Of a DNA stretch of 10,270 nucleotides, positions 1 to 6,114 are shown piece after piece. The position numbers and the translations under genes are program-made. Location: the NCBI GenBank assembly GCA_003265975.1, contig QFBU01000044.1, positions 1-10,270 of the forward strand. The letters are read 5' to 3'. Below the pieces are notes generated by a model. That model was not told the origin of the DNA, did no database searches, and saw only the letters and a program-made list of their open reading frames with translations. Source of the stretch: Candidatus Marinamargulisbacteria bacterium SCGC AAA071-K20 (GTDB lineage Bacteria > Margulisbacteria > Marinamargulisbacteria > GCA-2716485 > AAA071-K20). How positions within the stretch are numbered: the stretch's first letter is position 1; each line of letters starts with the position of its first letter.

Positions 1-3000
1 TCACAGCATCTGATAATCTCGCATCATCGATGGTTCCTGTTAATTTCGTAGCCACCAAACTTGTAATCTCTCCCGTCTCTATCGTATCCCCAAGATTCGT
101 CACCGTAGCTGATAATCTCGCATCATCGATGGTTCCTGTTAATTTCGTAGCCACCATACTTGTAATCTCTCCTGTCTCTATCGTATCCCCAAGATTCGTC
201 ACCGTAGCTGATAATCTCGCATCTGGAACCGTGCCTGAGCTTAATTCACTCGCATTTAAAGCTGTCAATCCCGATCCATCGAGGACAGGGATCTTTCCTT
301 CATCTGTTAACTGAATTAACTGACTATTCCCATTAAATGTATTGCCTAACTGCGTCACAGCATCTGATAATCTCGCATCATCGATGGTTCCTGTTAATTT
401 CGTAGCCACTAAACTCGTAATCTCTCCAGTCTCTATCGTATCCCCCAAATTCGTCACCGTAGCTGATAATCTCGCATCTGGAACCGTTCCTTCAGTTAAT
501 GAACCTGAAAACTTAAAATCACCATTACTTTTCATAGATATGAGTGATACTCCTTGATAAAAGAACCTCAAATCCGCAGCATCAGATGATCCGTAATTAT
601 CTATATGCCAACCGTCACTATTATCAGGATCCAAAAGCACCATTTCTCCACCTTCAGAGCCGCCATTAGATATTGCTGTAAAATAGTTTGCTTTTACATC
701 TCCTGCAACATCTAGCACCGCGCTCGGCGACGTTTTTCCAATACCAACATTTCCACCTGCTGCCATCAATACCATCTTTGGTGATGAATAAAAATAACCT
801 AAAATATCTACCCCTGCTTCATTATCTCTAATATAAAAATCACCAGACGAATCGCCAAGTTCAGTGCCCATAAGTATATGCCGTCCATTAATAGCTGAGT
901 CTTTTAGGCGAAATTTAGGAGCGTCTCCTTTTAGGCGAATATCAGAGCCTCTAACGTCTAATGTATATCTAGGTAGTGAGGTGCCAATTCCGGCTCTAGA
1001 ATTACTGTTATCCCAAAATAGCCCACTAGTTATTAACTGAGTACCATTATCATATGGAAGATATCCAGTAGTAACATCATTAGCAATATAAGCCTCAACT
1101 GAGCCTTCTGTTAAAAAAGTAGCAGCTGTCGTTTGGACCGTAGAATCAGGAAATTTTATCCCGCCGCTAGTTGACTCAATTGTTCCGGCTACTGTAAGTT
1201 TTTGTCCAGGCGAAGTCGTACCAATTCCAACATTGCCAGCAAAATAATTATCACCTGTTCCATCAACAAAAAGTTGACCATCCAATTCAATATCATCCTG
1301 TACAAATAAATCTCCATTGCCTGCTTTACCTAAATCTATATGAGTTACAGCTGGAGAATTATCCTCTGACACACCTACAGCTAAACTATCATGGAAATGA
1401 CTCGCATAACCCACTTCACCAGCATGAAGCACACTAAATCTAGTAGCACCGCCACTACTCATAACTGAAAATAGTCTATACTTACCAAAACTTGTTGGAT
1501 TATCTTGAGCTCTAATATTTAGACCTTGAGAACTATCCGTATCATCCGCATCTATATAAATTTGATAATTTCCAATAGACATATTCCCATAACTTTTATC
1601 AGTCGCACTATCGTTAAGACCCCCATCTAGACCAACTCTTAAGGCTGAATTTGTCTGATCTCCACTAAAGTTTGAATCTGCTCCTCCATCAATTTTCACA
1701 TCGCCTGCTACATGAAGTTTTTCACTTGGAGATGAGGTACCAACGCCAACATCACCACCCAATAAGTTAATTTTATCCACATCATATACGGTAGTTCCAT
1801 TACCATATTCGCCTCTAATATAATGATTATTATCGCCAAATGTAACCTGTCCATAGTCGCCTACAGAATCCCATTCACCAGGATCTAGATACAACTCGGC
1901 ATCGGTAGAACCCGTTCCTTTAACATGTAACATTTTACTTGGTGAGGTAATACCAATTCCAACATTTCCATTGTCTAAAGTCATCACATGTTTAGTTCCG
2001 ATAGTTCCAGCTGAATCCACGCCTTGGTTCCATACATAAAAATCGACCGCGTTTCCAGCTCCAAGACCTGAACGATGCCGGGTTTTTATAGCGTGGGTAT
2101 AATCAGTTCCATTCGACCAAGAAAATAAAATTTGATTTGAATCGAAATTATTAGACAAATCACCAGAACGTAATCTTAATGACTTTCCATTAGTTTGGCC
2201 GCCCCCTACATCTAATACAGCGGTTGGAGCTGCAACACCAACACCAATCATGCTACTCACATCACTAAGTGTTCCAGTAACTAATGCAGACCCATTCCAC
2301 TTTGGAATATAATTAGTTGTGTTAGTGCCCACTTCAGGATCAGCTTCTACACCACTCAAACCAGTAATTAGTGAAGCGGGAACAGTACCACCAGACAATG
2401 TTCCTGAAAAATTAATATTTCCAGCAACATCTAAGATCTGAGATGGATTCGTAGTCCCTATCCCAACTAATCCTGTTGAATCAATAACCATTCGGTACCC
2501 ATTACCTGTATCATCATAAATTCCAAAACCACCATCAGAATCAAATGAATCAGAATTATATAGGGTAAATTCTCTATCTGGGGCCTTAATCATTAGCCCT
2601 GCCCAGTTTGCTGTGCTTTCAATAGTACTTTGAATACCATTAGATGAAGACTTAACATGCAATAACGTACTTGGTGAAGACGTTCCAATACCCATTTTTC
2701 CGTCAACCTGAACGTTATTAGTAACCCTTAAGTCACCTCGTAGAACTAAATCACCAACCATAGTATTTCCAGAATCACTTCTCATAAACTGACTAGACGT
2801 CAATCCGTCTAAAGTTCCTGCATGAAAAGCATACGGATTAGAAAGCAAACTAATTCGTGGACTCATCTCAGAGTCAGTTCCAACAGCAATACCAAGCTTA
2901 AGCTCGCCAGTATTAAACAATGACTCCGGAATAGCAGACAACGAGCCTAACTGAACACTAAAATGTCCATTAGTAATCGTAACCTTCGGTCGACCAGAGT

Positions 3001-3220
3001 TGCCATCATAATCTTCTGACCATTGAGAATACCCATCAACATATATTTTGAAATGCATTACAGTAGGACCGTGAATAGGCACACCATTATCGTCAGTAAG
3101 TTTACCTTGATACGAAATTTTACCAGGAACCCCAAGTACAATAGATACAGACATACAAACCATACAAATACTTAGGAAAATAGAAAGAAATATTTTATTG
3201 GTTCTAGCTAAAGAATACAT
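1..3220 (-). CDS. Giant exported repeat protein, tail-fibre/surface-adhesin-like (C-terminus outside window)
   Basis: One uninterrupted minus-strand frame of 1073 codons runs off the left edge; I read every codon and saw no stop. The N-terminus looks like a signal peptide (hydrophobic stretch at residues about 10-29). It is followed by a YQGKL motif at residues 37-41 and an N-terminal beta-rich domain, up to about residue 140, of a type common in bacterial 'fibre-like' exported proteins. Eight 'xGIGTxxPSxxLxVxG' modules follow (DNA near 2690, 2460, 2250, 1955, 1745, 1225, 990 and 740), with a 'KFPDSTVQTTA' motif near 1150. The distal 160 residues carry 'DARLSATVTNLGDT' repeats. Many such proteins end in an intramolecular endosialidase-chaperone (Peptidase S74) domain; that would lie off the window and is not seen. 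The role is inferred as surface fibre or adhesin. The ATG at 3220 has no Shine-Dalgarno. An in-frame GTG at 3247 lies 6 nt after AAGGGG and may be the true start, adding nine residues. Confidence 0.85.
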   Translation of the reverse strand, partial: MYSLARTNKIFLSIFLSICMVCMSVSIVLGVPGKISYQGKLTDDNGVPIHGPTVMHFKIYVDGYSQWSEDYDGNSGRPKVTITNGHFSVQLGSLSAIPESLFNTGELKLGIAVGTDSEMSPRISLLSNPYAFHAGTLDGLTSSQFMRSDSGNTMVGDLVLRGDLRVTNNVQVDGKMGIGTSSPSTLLHVKSSSNGIQSTIESTANWAGLMIKAPDREFTLYNSDSFDSDGGFGIYDDTGNGYRMVIDSTGLVGIGTTNPSQILDVAGNINFSGTLSGGTVPASLITGLSGVEADPEVGTNTTNYIPKWNGSALVTGTLSDVSSMIGVGVAAPTAVLDVGGGQTNGKSLRLRSGDLSNNFDSNQILFSWSNGTDYTHAIKTRHRSGLGAGNAVDFYVWNQGVDSAGTIGTKHVMTLDNGNVGIGITSPSKMLHVKGTGSTDAELYLDPGEWDSVGDYGQVTFGDNNHYIRGEYGNGTTVYDVDKINLLGGDVGVGTSSPSEKLHVAGDVKIDGGADSNFSGDQTNSALRVGLDGGLNDSATDKSYGNMSIGNYQIYIDADDTDSSQGLNIRAQDNPTSFGKYRLFSVMSSGGATRFSVLHAGEVGYASHFHDSLAVGVSEDNSPAVTHIDLGKAGNGDLFVQDDIELDGQLFVDGTGDNYFAGNVGIGTTSPGQKLTVAGTIESTSGGIKFPDSTVQTTAATFLTEGSVEAYIANDVTTGYLPYDNGTQLITSGLFWDNSNSRAGIGTSLPRYTLDVRGSDIRLKGDAPKFRLKDSAINGRHILMGTELGDSSGDFYIRDNEAGVDILGYFYSSPKMVLMAAGGNVGIGKTSPSAVLDVAGDVKANYFTAISNGGSEGGEMVLLDPDNSDGWHIDNYGSSDAADLRFFYQGVSLISMKSNGDFKFSGSLTEGTVPDARLSATVTNLGDTIETGEITSLVATKLTGTIDDARLSDAVTQLGNTFNGNSQLIQLTDEGKIPVLDGSGLTALNASELSSGTVPDARLSATVTNLGDTIETGEITSMVATKLTGTIDDARLSATVTNLGDTIETGEITSLVATKLTGTIDDARLSDAV
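2..490 (-). repeat. Near-identical 99-bp (33-residue) coding repeats in the fibre gene
   Basis: Units begin on the plus strand at the shared word GCATCATCGATGG at 21, 120 and 375. The related word GCATCTGGAACC follows one period later at 219 and 474. Units 21-119 and 120-218 differ at only two bases by my count; 375-473 differs from the first at about five. Each encodes a 33-residue block containing LSATVTNLGDT, TGEIT and VATKLTGTIDDAR. A 19-base word at 2-20 recurs at 356-374, so a larger duplication offset by 354 bp is superimposed and probably continues beyond the left edge. DNA identity this high means recent duplication or gene conversion rather than only protein-level selection. Confidence 0.92.
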
Positions 3221-3260
3221 AATTTTATTCAAAAGTTTACAAAACACCAATAACCCCTTT

Positions 3261-3315
3261 TCTCTTCAATTTAAAGAGATCTGTCTAGTCTTATTAGGTT
3301 TGTACCCTTATTAGG
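3261..3315. promoter_or_regulatory. 5' region of fibre gene: 9-bp direct repeats and a small inverted repeat
   Basis: Between tonB and the fibre gene, CTTATTAGG occurs at 3290-3298 and again at 3307-3315 with a 17-bp period. That spacing is near two helical turns and suits a dimeric or tandem activator. Nearer the gene, TCTCTT (3261-3266) and AAGAGA (3274-3279) form a 6-bp inverted repeat around a 7-base loop just upstream of the AAGGGG Shine-Dalgarno candidate, so it could fold in the leader RNA. I find no convincing -35/-10 pair here and no strong terminator after tonB, so the fibre gene may be partly read from the tonB side. Function is inferred only. Confidence 0.35.
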
Positions 3316-3347
3316 GAGGTTTCAAACAAAATTGAGTGAAAAATTAC

Positions 3348-3929
3348 TTAAAGAATGAAATCAATATGAATATTAAAAACTAATTCATTTTCAATTATTT
3401 GTTTAGGAAATTTTTTAAAGGGGGCCGCATTTCTAACCGACTCAAGAGCCGCCTCGTCTAAATTTTCATAAGAAGATTGGTGTAATATGATTAATTTACT
3501 CATAATTCCATTACTATTAATTACAAACCCTACAGTAACCCGTCCTTCATGACCTCTTCGTTTTTCGCGGGAAGGATAGTATTTATTTTTCTCAATAGCC
3601 CTCAACACCTGTACCTGATAACTGGTTAAACTCTTTTCATACTGAGACGATTTCTTTTGATTAATGGCATCATCACTTAAAATATCTTCGTCTTTTTTAA
3701 CGTCTTCTTCTAAAACCATATTTTCTTTAAGTTGAGGTTTTGATTTGTTTTTTTTATTTTTTTTACGTTTGATTAATTCAATTCTAAATTCACTTGTCTT
3801 TTGAATACTTAAGGATTCTTCAGAAAATGTCGTGTAGTCTGAACTTTCTTTTTTAACTAAGAGGAATAAAGAATGCAAGAGAAAAATGAAAAAAAAAGCT
3901 ATTAAGAGACGGCGCCATCTAGTCTTCAT
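3348..3929 (-). CDS. tonB: TonB-like energy transducer with proline-poor linker
   Basis: This 193-residue protein is the periplasm-spanning partner of ExbB/ExbD and should carry proton-motive energy to outer-membrane TonB-dependent receptors. Residues 8-25 form a single N-terminal membrane anchor containing His19, matching the functionally important anchor histidine known in TonB. Residues 110-193 are a TonB C-terminal domain: a YYPS motif at 117-120, then GRVTVGFVINSNG (129-141), LDEAALESVRNAAPF (157-171) and a closing beta strand. The linker between them (26-105) has only one proline (Pro65) and is rich in Lys, Glu and Asp, unlike the usual Pro-Glu/Pro-Lys linker. The start overlaps the end of exbD by 11 nt with no clear Shine-Dalgarno, pointing to translational coupling. 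It is the last gene of the operon. TolA is an alternative, but no Tol-Pal genes are nearby. Confidence 0.88.
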   Translation of the reverse strand: MKTRWRRLLIAFFFIFLLHSLFLLVKKESSDYTTFSEESLSIQKTSEFRIELIKRKKNKKNKSKPQLKENMVLEEDVKKDEDILSDDAINQKKSSQYEKSLTSYQVQVLRAIEKNKYYPSREKRRGHEGRVTVGFVINSNGIMSKLIILHQSSYENLDEAALESVRNAAPFKKFPKQIIENELVFNIHIDFIL

Positions 3930-4305
3930 ATTCTAATGAAACATCGTTAATACCATTAGATTTCAAAGAGTCCATAATAGTTACAAAGGAACCATATTCA
4001 ACTTCTTTGTCGGCACTAATCACTACTTTTGTTTGGGAAGAAAGCCGTTTTTTAATTTCTTTAACAAGGTCAGGTTGAGCCACTTTCTCTTGGTTCAAAT
4101 AAATATCTTTTTCTTTAGTCAAACTTACAATTAATAACTTAGTATCTTCTATCTGAGCCCCAGAACCAGCAACAGGTAAATTAAGACTAATAACTGGTTT
4201 TAAAAATTGAGAACTTAACATAAAAAAGATAAGTAAGATAAAGACCATATCAATAAGCGGCATGAGCTCAGAAGTAGCCCCATCAATTTTTTTTCTACGT
4301 GTCAT
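3919..4305 (-). CDS. exbD: ExbD-family proton-channel subunit
   Basis: At 128 residues this is close to the usual ExbD length. A short basic cytoplasmic start (TRRKK) leads into one transmembrane helix at about residues 15-33, containing PLIDMVFILLIFF. Asp19 corresponds to the essential membrane aspartate that carries protons in ExbD/TolR. The periplasmic remainder (40-128) has the family pattern: LNLPVAG, then LIVSLTKEKDIYLN, then a VVISADKEVEYG segment and a C-terminal helix plus strand. With ExbB it forms the inner-membrane proton-driven motor that works on TonB. It starts 8 nt after the exbB stop and overlaps tonB by 11 nt, so all three are almost surely one transcript. TolR is the main alternative; the adjacent TonB-like gene favours ExbD. 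Confidence 0.92.
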   Translation of the reverse strand: MTRRKKIDGATSELMPLIDMVFILLIFFMLSSQFLKPVISLNLPVAGSGAQIEDTKLLIVSLTKEKDIYLNQEKVAQPDLVKEIKKRLSSQTKVVISADKEVEYGSFVTIMDSLKSNGINDVSLEYED

Positions 4306-4313
4306 TTAATTAA

Positions 4314-4934
4314 CTAACTAGGGTAATAAAAACGTATAAGAAGTTGTTGTTGAAATTGTTGTAATTGATGTTCTTTTTTATCTACAAAATGATCGAGTAT
4401 TCGGTATGCAAATAAAGCAATAATACCTACAATTATTCCAGCCACAGTAGTTAGCATCGCTTCCCAAATCCCTCCAGAAAGAACAGAAATATCAACATGA
4501 CCACCTAGAGACTCCATACCTTTAAAGGACTTCACTAGTCCCATCATAGTACCAAGCAATCCCATCATAGGTGCTAATGCACCAACAAGGCTTAAAAACC
4601 AAAGAGAGCTTTCATATTTAGAAACCCAGTTTTTCAAACAAATCTCAGATTGCTTCTTAATTTGTTCTTTATCGTTATATTTTTTATCGAGGAAATGACG
4701 TGCTAAGTCAAAAAGAGGAGTATTCTTAAATTTTAAGCATTTATCACAGGACTCTAAAGCAGTACCATTTTCTAGAGACTCGTCAAGTACTTCAGTAAAC
4801 TTTTCGGCTTTTCCACGTCTAAACAGAAAATAAATTAACCTCTCACATACAACTAGCAATGTTAATACATAAAATATCATTAAGATATAATTTACTGCCC
4901 CACCCTTAAACAATAATTCTTGTAAAGAAATCAT
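4314..4934 (-). CDS. exbB: ExbB-family proton-channel subunit (MotA/TolQ/ExbB)
   Basis: This 206-residue protein has the three-helix MotA/TolQ/ExbB plan. TM1 lies at about 13-37, a cytoplasmic domain at 38-110, TM2 at about 111-135 with the family GLLGTMMGLVKSF stretch, and TM3 at about 158-178 with Thr162-Thr163, where the family places polar channel-lining residues. The C-terminal tail is Gln-rich and coiled-coil-like (187-198). It should assemble as the pentameric scaffold around ExbD. Two cysteines (SCDKC, 62-66) in the cytoplasmic loop are unusual and could bind metal, but that is speculation. A weak TAGGA lies 12 nt before the ATG. It is the first gene of the operon, transcribed from the promoter at 4997-5025. 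Confidence 0.92.
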   Translation of the reverse strand: MISLQELLFKGGAVNYILMIFYVLTLLVVCERLIYFLFRRGKAEKFTEVLDESLENGTALESCDKCLKFKNTPLFDLARHFLDKKYNDKEQIKKQSEICLKNWVSKYESSLWFLSLVGALAPMMGLLGTMMGLVKSFKGMESLGGHVDISVLSGGIWEAMLTTVAGIIVGIIALFAYRILDHFVDKKEHQLQQFQQQLLIRFYYPS

Positions 4935-4979
4935 AAAAAACCAAAATCCTATTAAGTAAATTTAGAGCCTTATAGAAAC

Positions 4980-4994
4980 TGAGACTCATTCTCA
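4980..4994 (-). promoter_or_regulatory. Fur-box-like operator upstream of exbB
   Basis: TGAGACTCATTCTCA is a 7-1-7 near-palindrome; TGAGA and TCTCA are exact inverted arms. Against the known Fur 7-1-7 consensus TGATAATNATTATCA it matches 11 of 14 specified positions. It begins two bases downstream of the -10 hexamer on the minus strand and covers the expected transcription start, the right place for repression by iron-loaded Fur. The downstream genes are exbB-exbD-tonB, a classic iron-regulated set, which supports the reading. Binding is inferred. Confidence 0.72.
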
Positions 4995-4996
4995 AT

Positions 4997-5025
4997 AGTA
5001 TACCCAGTATAGGCCAGACTTTCAA
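4997..5025 (-). promoter_or_regulatory. Sigma70-type promoter of exbB-exbD-tonB
   Basis: Read on the minus strand, TTGAAA (5020-5025, 5/6 of TTGACA) is followed after exactly 17 bases by TATACT (4997-5002, 5/6 of TATAAT). The predicted start falls near 4990, inside the Fur-like operator, giving a leader of about 55 nt before the exbB ATG. Confidence 0.75.
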
Positions 5026-5232
5026 GTATAAAAGTAGCGCTCAAAAGCACTATAAAAAGGACTGTATAAATAGGAGGTTTATAAGCTCTAAAATGTCATT
5101 ATTAATGAGAAGTATTTACCATATAGTTCAAATACTTGATGTAAATATTTTTTGTGGTAACATTAAGTTATTCCAAGAGAAATATGTAGAATACGGTGTT
5201 TTTAACCCCTGTTTTTATAAGCATTATTTTGG

Positions 5233-5255
5233 AATCTCTTTCCTAGAGATTTTTT
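5233..5255 (+). terminator. Possible intrinsic terminator hairpin
   Basis: AATCTCT (5233-5239) and AGAGATT (5245-5251) are a perfect 7-bp inverted repeat around the loop TTCCT, followed by a run of T to 5255. The geometry fits a plus-strand intrinsic terminator, but the stem is AU-rich and weak. A near copy of the hairpin without the T-run lies at 5308-5325, so this may belong to a structured repeat rather than terminate a gene. Confidence 0.4.
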
Positions 5256-5256
5256 G

Positions 5257-5309
5257 TTCGAAAAGGGTCCGGAGAAGTAAGGGGGGGACTCCTCTTTCAC
5301 CTTTTCGAA
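5257..5309. repeat. 10-bp perfect inverted repeat with G7 loop, flanked by duplicated mini-hairpins
   Basis: TTCGAAAAGG (5257-5266) and CCTTTTCGAA (5300-5309) are exact inverted copies separated by 33 bases. GGAG (5271-5274) and CTCC (5289-5292) can extend the stem inside, leaving a loop with seven consecutive G (5281-5287). On either side sit related hairpins, AATCTCTTTCCTAGAGATT at 5233-5251 and AATCTTCCCTAGAGATT at 5309-5325. The symmetry suggests a structured RNA or a small palindromic repeat element. It differs in base composition from the AT-rich surroundings. Confidence 0.6.
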
Positions 5310-5524
5310 TCTTCCCTAGAGATTTCTCTCTATTATAGTTATCGGAATCTTTTTCAAAAAATTTCACTAATTTTCAAAAATAATTGAAAGACAAGAAACT
5401 TTCGATATATCCAGGTTTAAAACATTCAATTTTTATAGGTATTTAAGTTAAAAAGGCTTGAAAATGGGCAAAGTTAGGACTTTTTGTAGTTTTTTTAAAA
5501 AATAATACTTTTACATAAAGTAGT

Positions 5525-5752
5525 ATGGGAGTATTAGGCACAGGTTTAGCTGTAGGCGCAGCAGGTAGTTGGTCATTAATTGGAACAGATATTGCTTGAA
5601 CGGGAACATCGGTATATTTACTTCAAACCGGACTCGATTACAATAAAGCTCTTATTAGCGAAACAGCTTCGACAATAGAACTTTCTCGTGAAGCATCTGG
5701 AGTGTTACCCGTACTAAGTCCAGTTTTTGAAGTGAGATGCTTTAACGAATAA
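5525..5752 (+). pseudogene. Broken small hydrophobic ORF with one in-frame TGA
   Basis: From the ATG at 5525 the frame reads 24 residues rich in Gly, Ala and Leu (MGVLGTGLAVGAAG, then SWSLIGTDIA), then TGA at 5597-5599. It then continues open for 50 more codons (TGTSVYLLQTGLDYNKAL and onward to SPVFEVRCFNE) before TAA at 5750-5752. The composition on both sides of the TGA is consistent and protein-like, and TGG (Trp) would fit the site, so a single nonsense change is the simplest explanation. An in-frame TAA lies 9 nt upstream and there is no Shine-Dalgarno. I do not recognise the family. The Gly-rich hydrophobic hairpin resembles stretches near the C-terminus of Rhs and other polymorphic-toxin proteins, and an Rhs relic lies at 9517-9759, but that link is only a guess. 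Confidence 0.5.
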
Positions 5753-5790
5753 ATGGTAAAACACATCTCTACTAAAGCAAATAAAAATAG

Positions 5791-6012
5791 TTAAGCACCA
5801 ATTCCCTTACCAAGAGTAGAAGCATAATAAATTAATGAAACTGACGTACCAAAAACAAGAATACTAACAAAAACCAAATAATATTTTCTAATTACAGCCG
5901 CCAAAATATAAAAAGCCAAATTAAGCAAAACAATATTACTTGCTTGAATAGCACCAACCACTCAAAAAATAAAAAAATAAGGGGCCTCTAATATAACTAA
6001 ACAAATAGACAT
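5791..6012 (-). pseudogene. Broken small membrane-protein ORF with one in-frame TGA
   Basis: On the minus strand a frame from ATG at 6012 encodes 16 hydrophobic residues (MSICLVILEAPYFFIF), meets TGA at 5962-5964, then continues 56 residues to TAA at 5791-5793. The second part has two clear membrane segments, around ASNIVLLNLAFYILAAVI and YYLVFVSILVFGTSVSLIYY, separated by a basic RK turn that suits membrane topology. The frame is in fact open upstream to 6081 without an ATG. Immediately after the TGA is a GTG (5959-5961) that could start a shorter, intact 56-residue protein. No Shine-Dalgarno is evident for either start. Family not recognised. It converges on the broken frame ending at 5752. 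Confidence 0.45.
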
Positions 6013-6114
6013 ATAAAGAACAACAAGTCGCTTTCTGATATATATAAGGCCTTTAGAATTAAAGTCTAGAAAAACTAGGTTTTATATTCAAAATTACAGG
6101 GAACCTTAAGTAGT

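Larger units (their letters stand above)
5036..5524. other. Gene-poor intergenic region with a doubtful 81-codon ORF
   Basis: No convincing gene is visible. An open frame at 5093-5338 on the plus strand would encode 81 residues. Its only ribosome-binding-like sequence (AGGAGG, 5072-5077) sits 15 nt from the ATG, its last third is made of inverted-repeat DNA, and the protein resembles no family I know, so I do not call it a gene. A TATAAA at 5065-5070 could be a weak plus-strand -10, which with the hairpin at 5233-5255 could delimit a short RNA of about 180 nt. From 5340 to 5524 the DNA is very AT-rich without structure that I can interpret. Confidence 0.5.

Noticed and set aside
1..490. Regular repeats as a CRISPR array
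   Set aside because: The period is 99 bp with the whole unit conserved and no unique spacers; it lies inside one coding frame.
30..557. Two plus-strand open frames (30-314 and 342-557) with repetitive proteins
   Set aside because: They are antisense to the fibre gene and mirror its 99-bp repeats; the minus-strand frame is continuous and gives recognisable modules.
3348..4934. TolQ-TolR-TolA instead of ExbB-ExbD-TonB
   Set aside because: No TolB or Pal follows, the last protein has a TonB-type C-terminal domain, and the promoter carries a Fur-box-like site; not fully excluded.
5093..5338. 81-codon plus-strand open frame as a gene
   Set aside because: Ribosome-binding-like AGGAGG is 15 nt away, the end is composed of hairpin DNA, and no family pattern is visible; kept only as a possible RNA region.
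5597..5964. Genome-wide reassignment of TGA to Trp
   Set aside because: All large genes in the window use TGG for Trp, have no internal TGA, and exbD-like and Rhs frames end sensibly under the standard code; the two TGAs are more simply nonsense changes.
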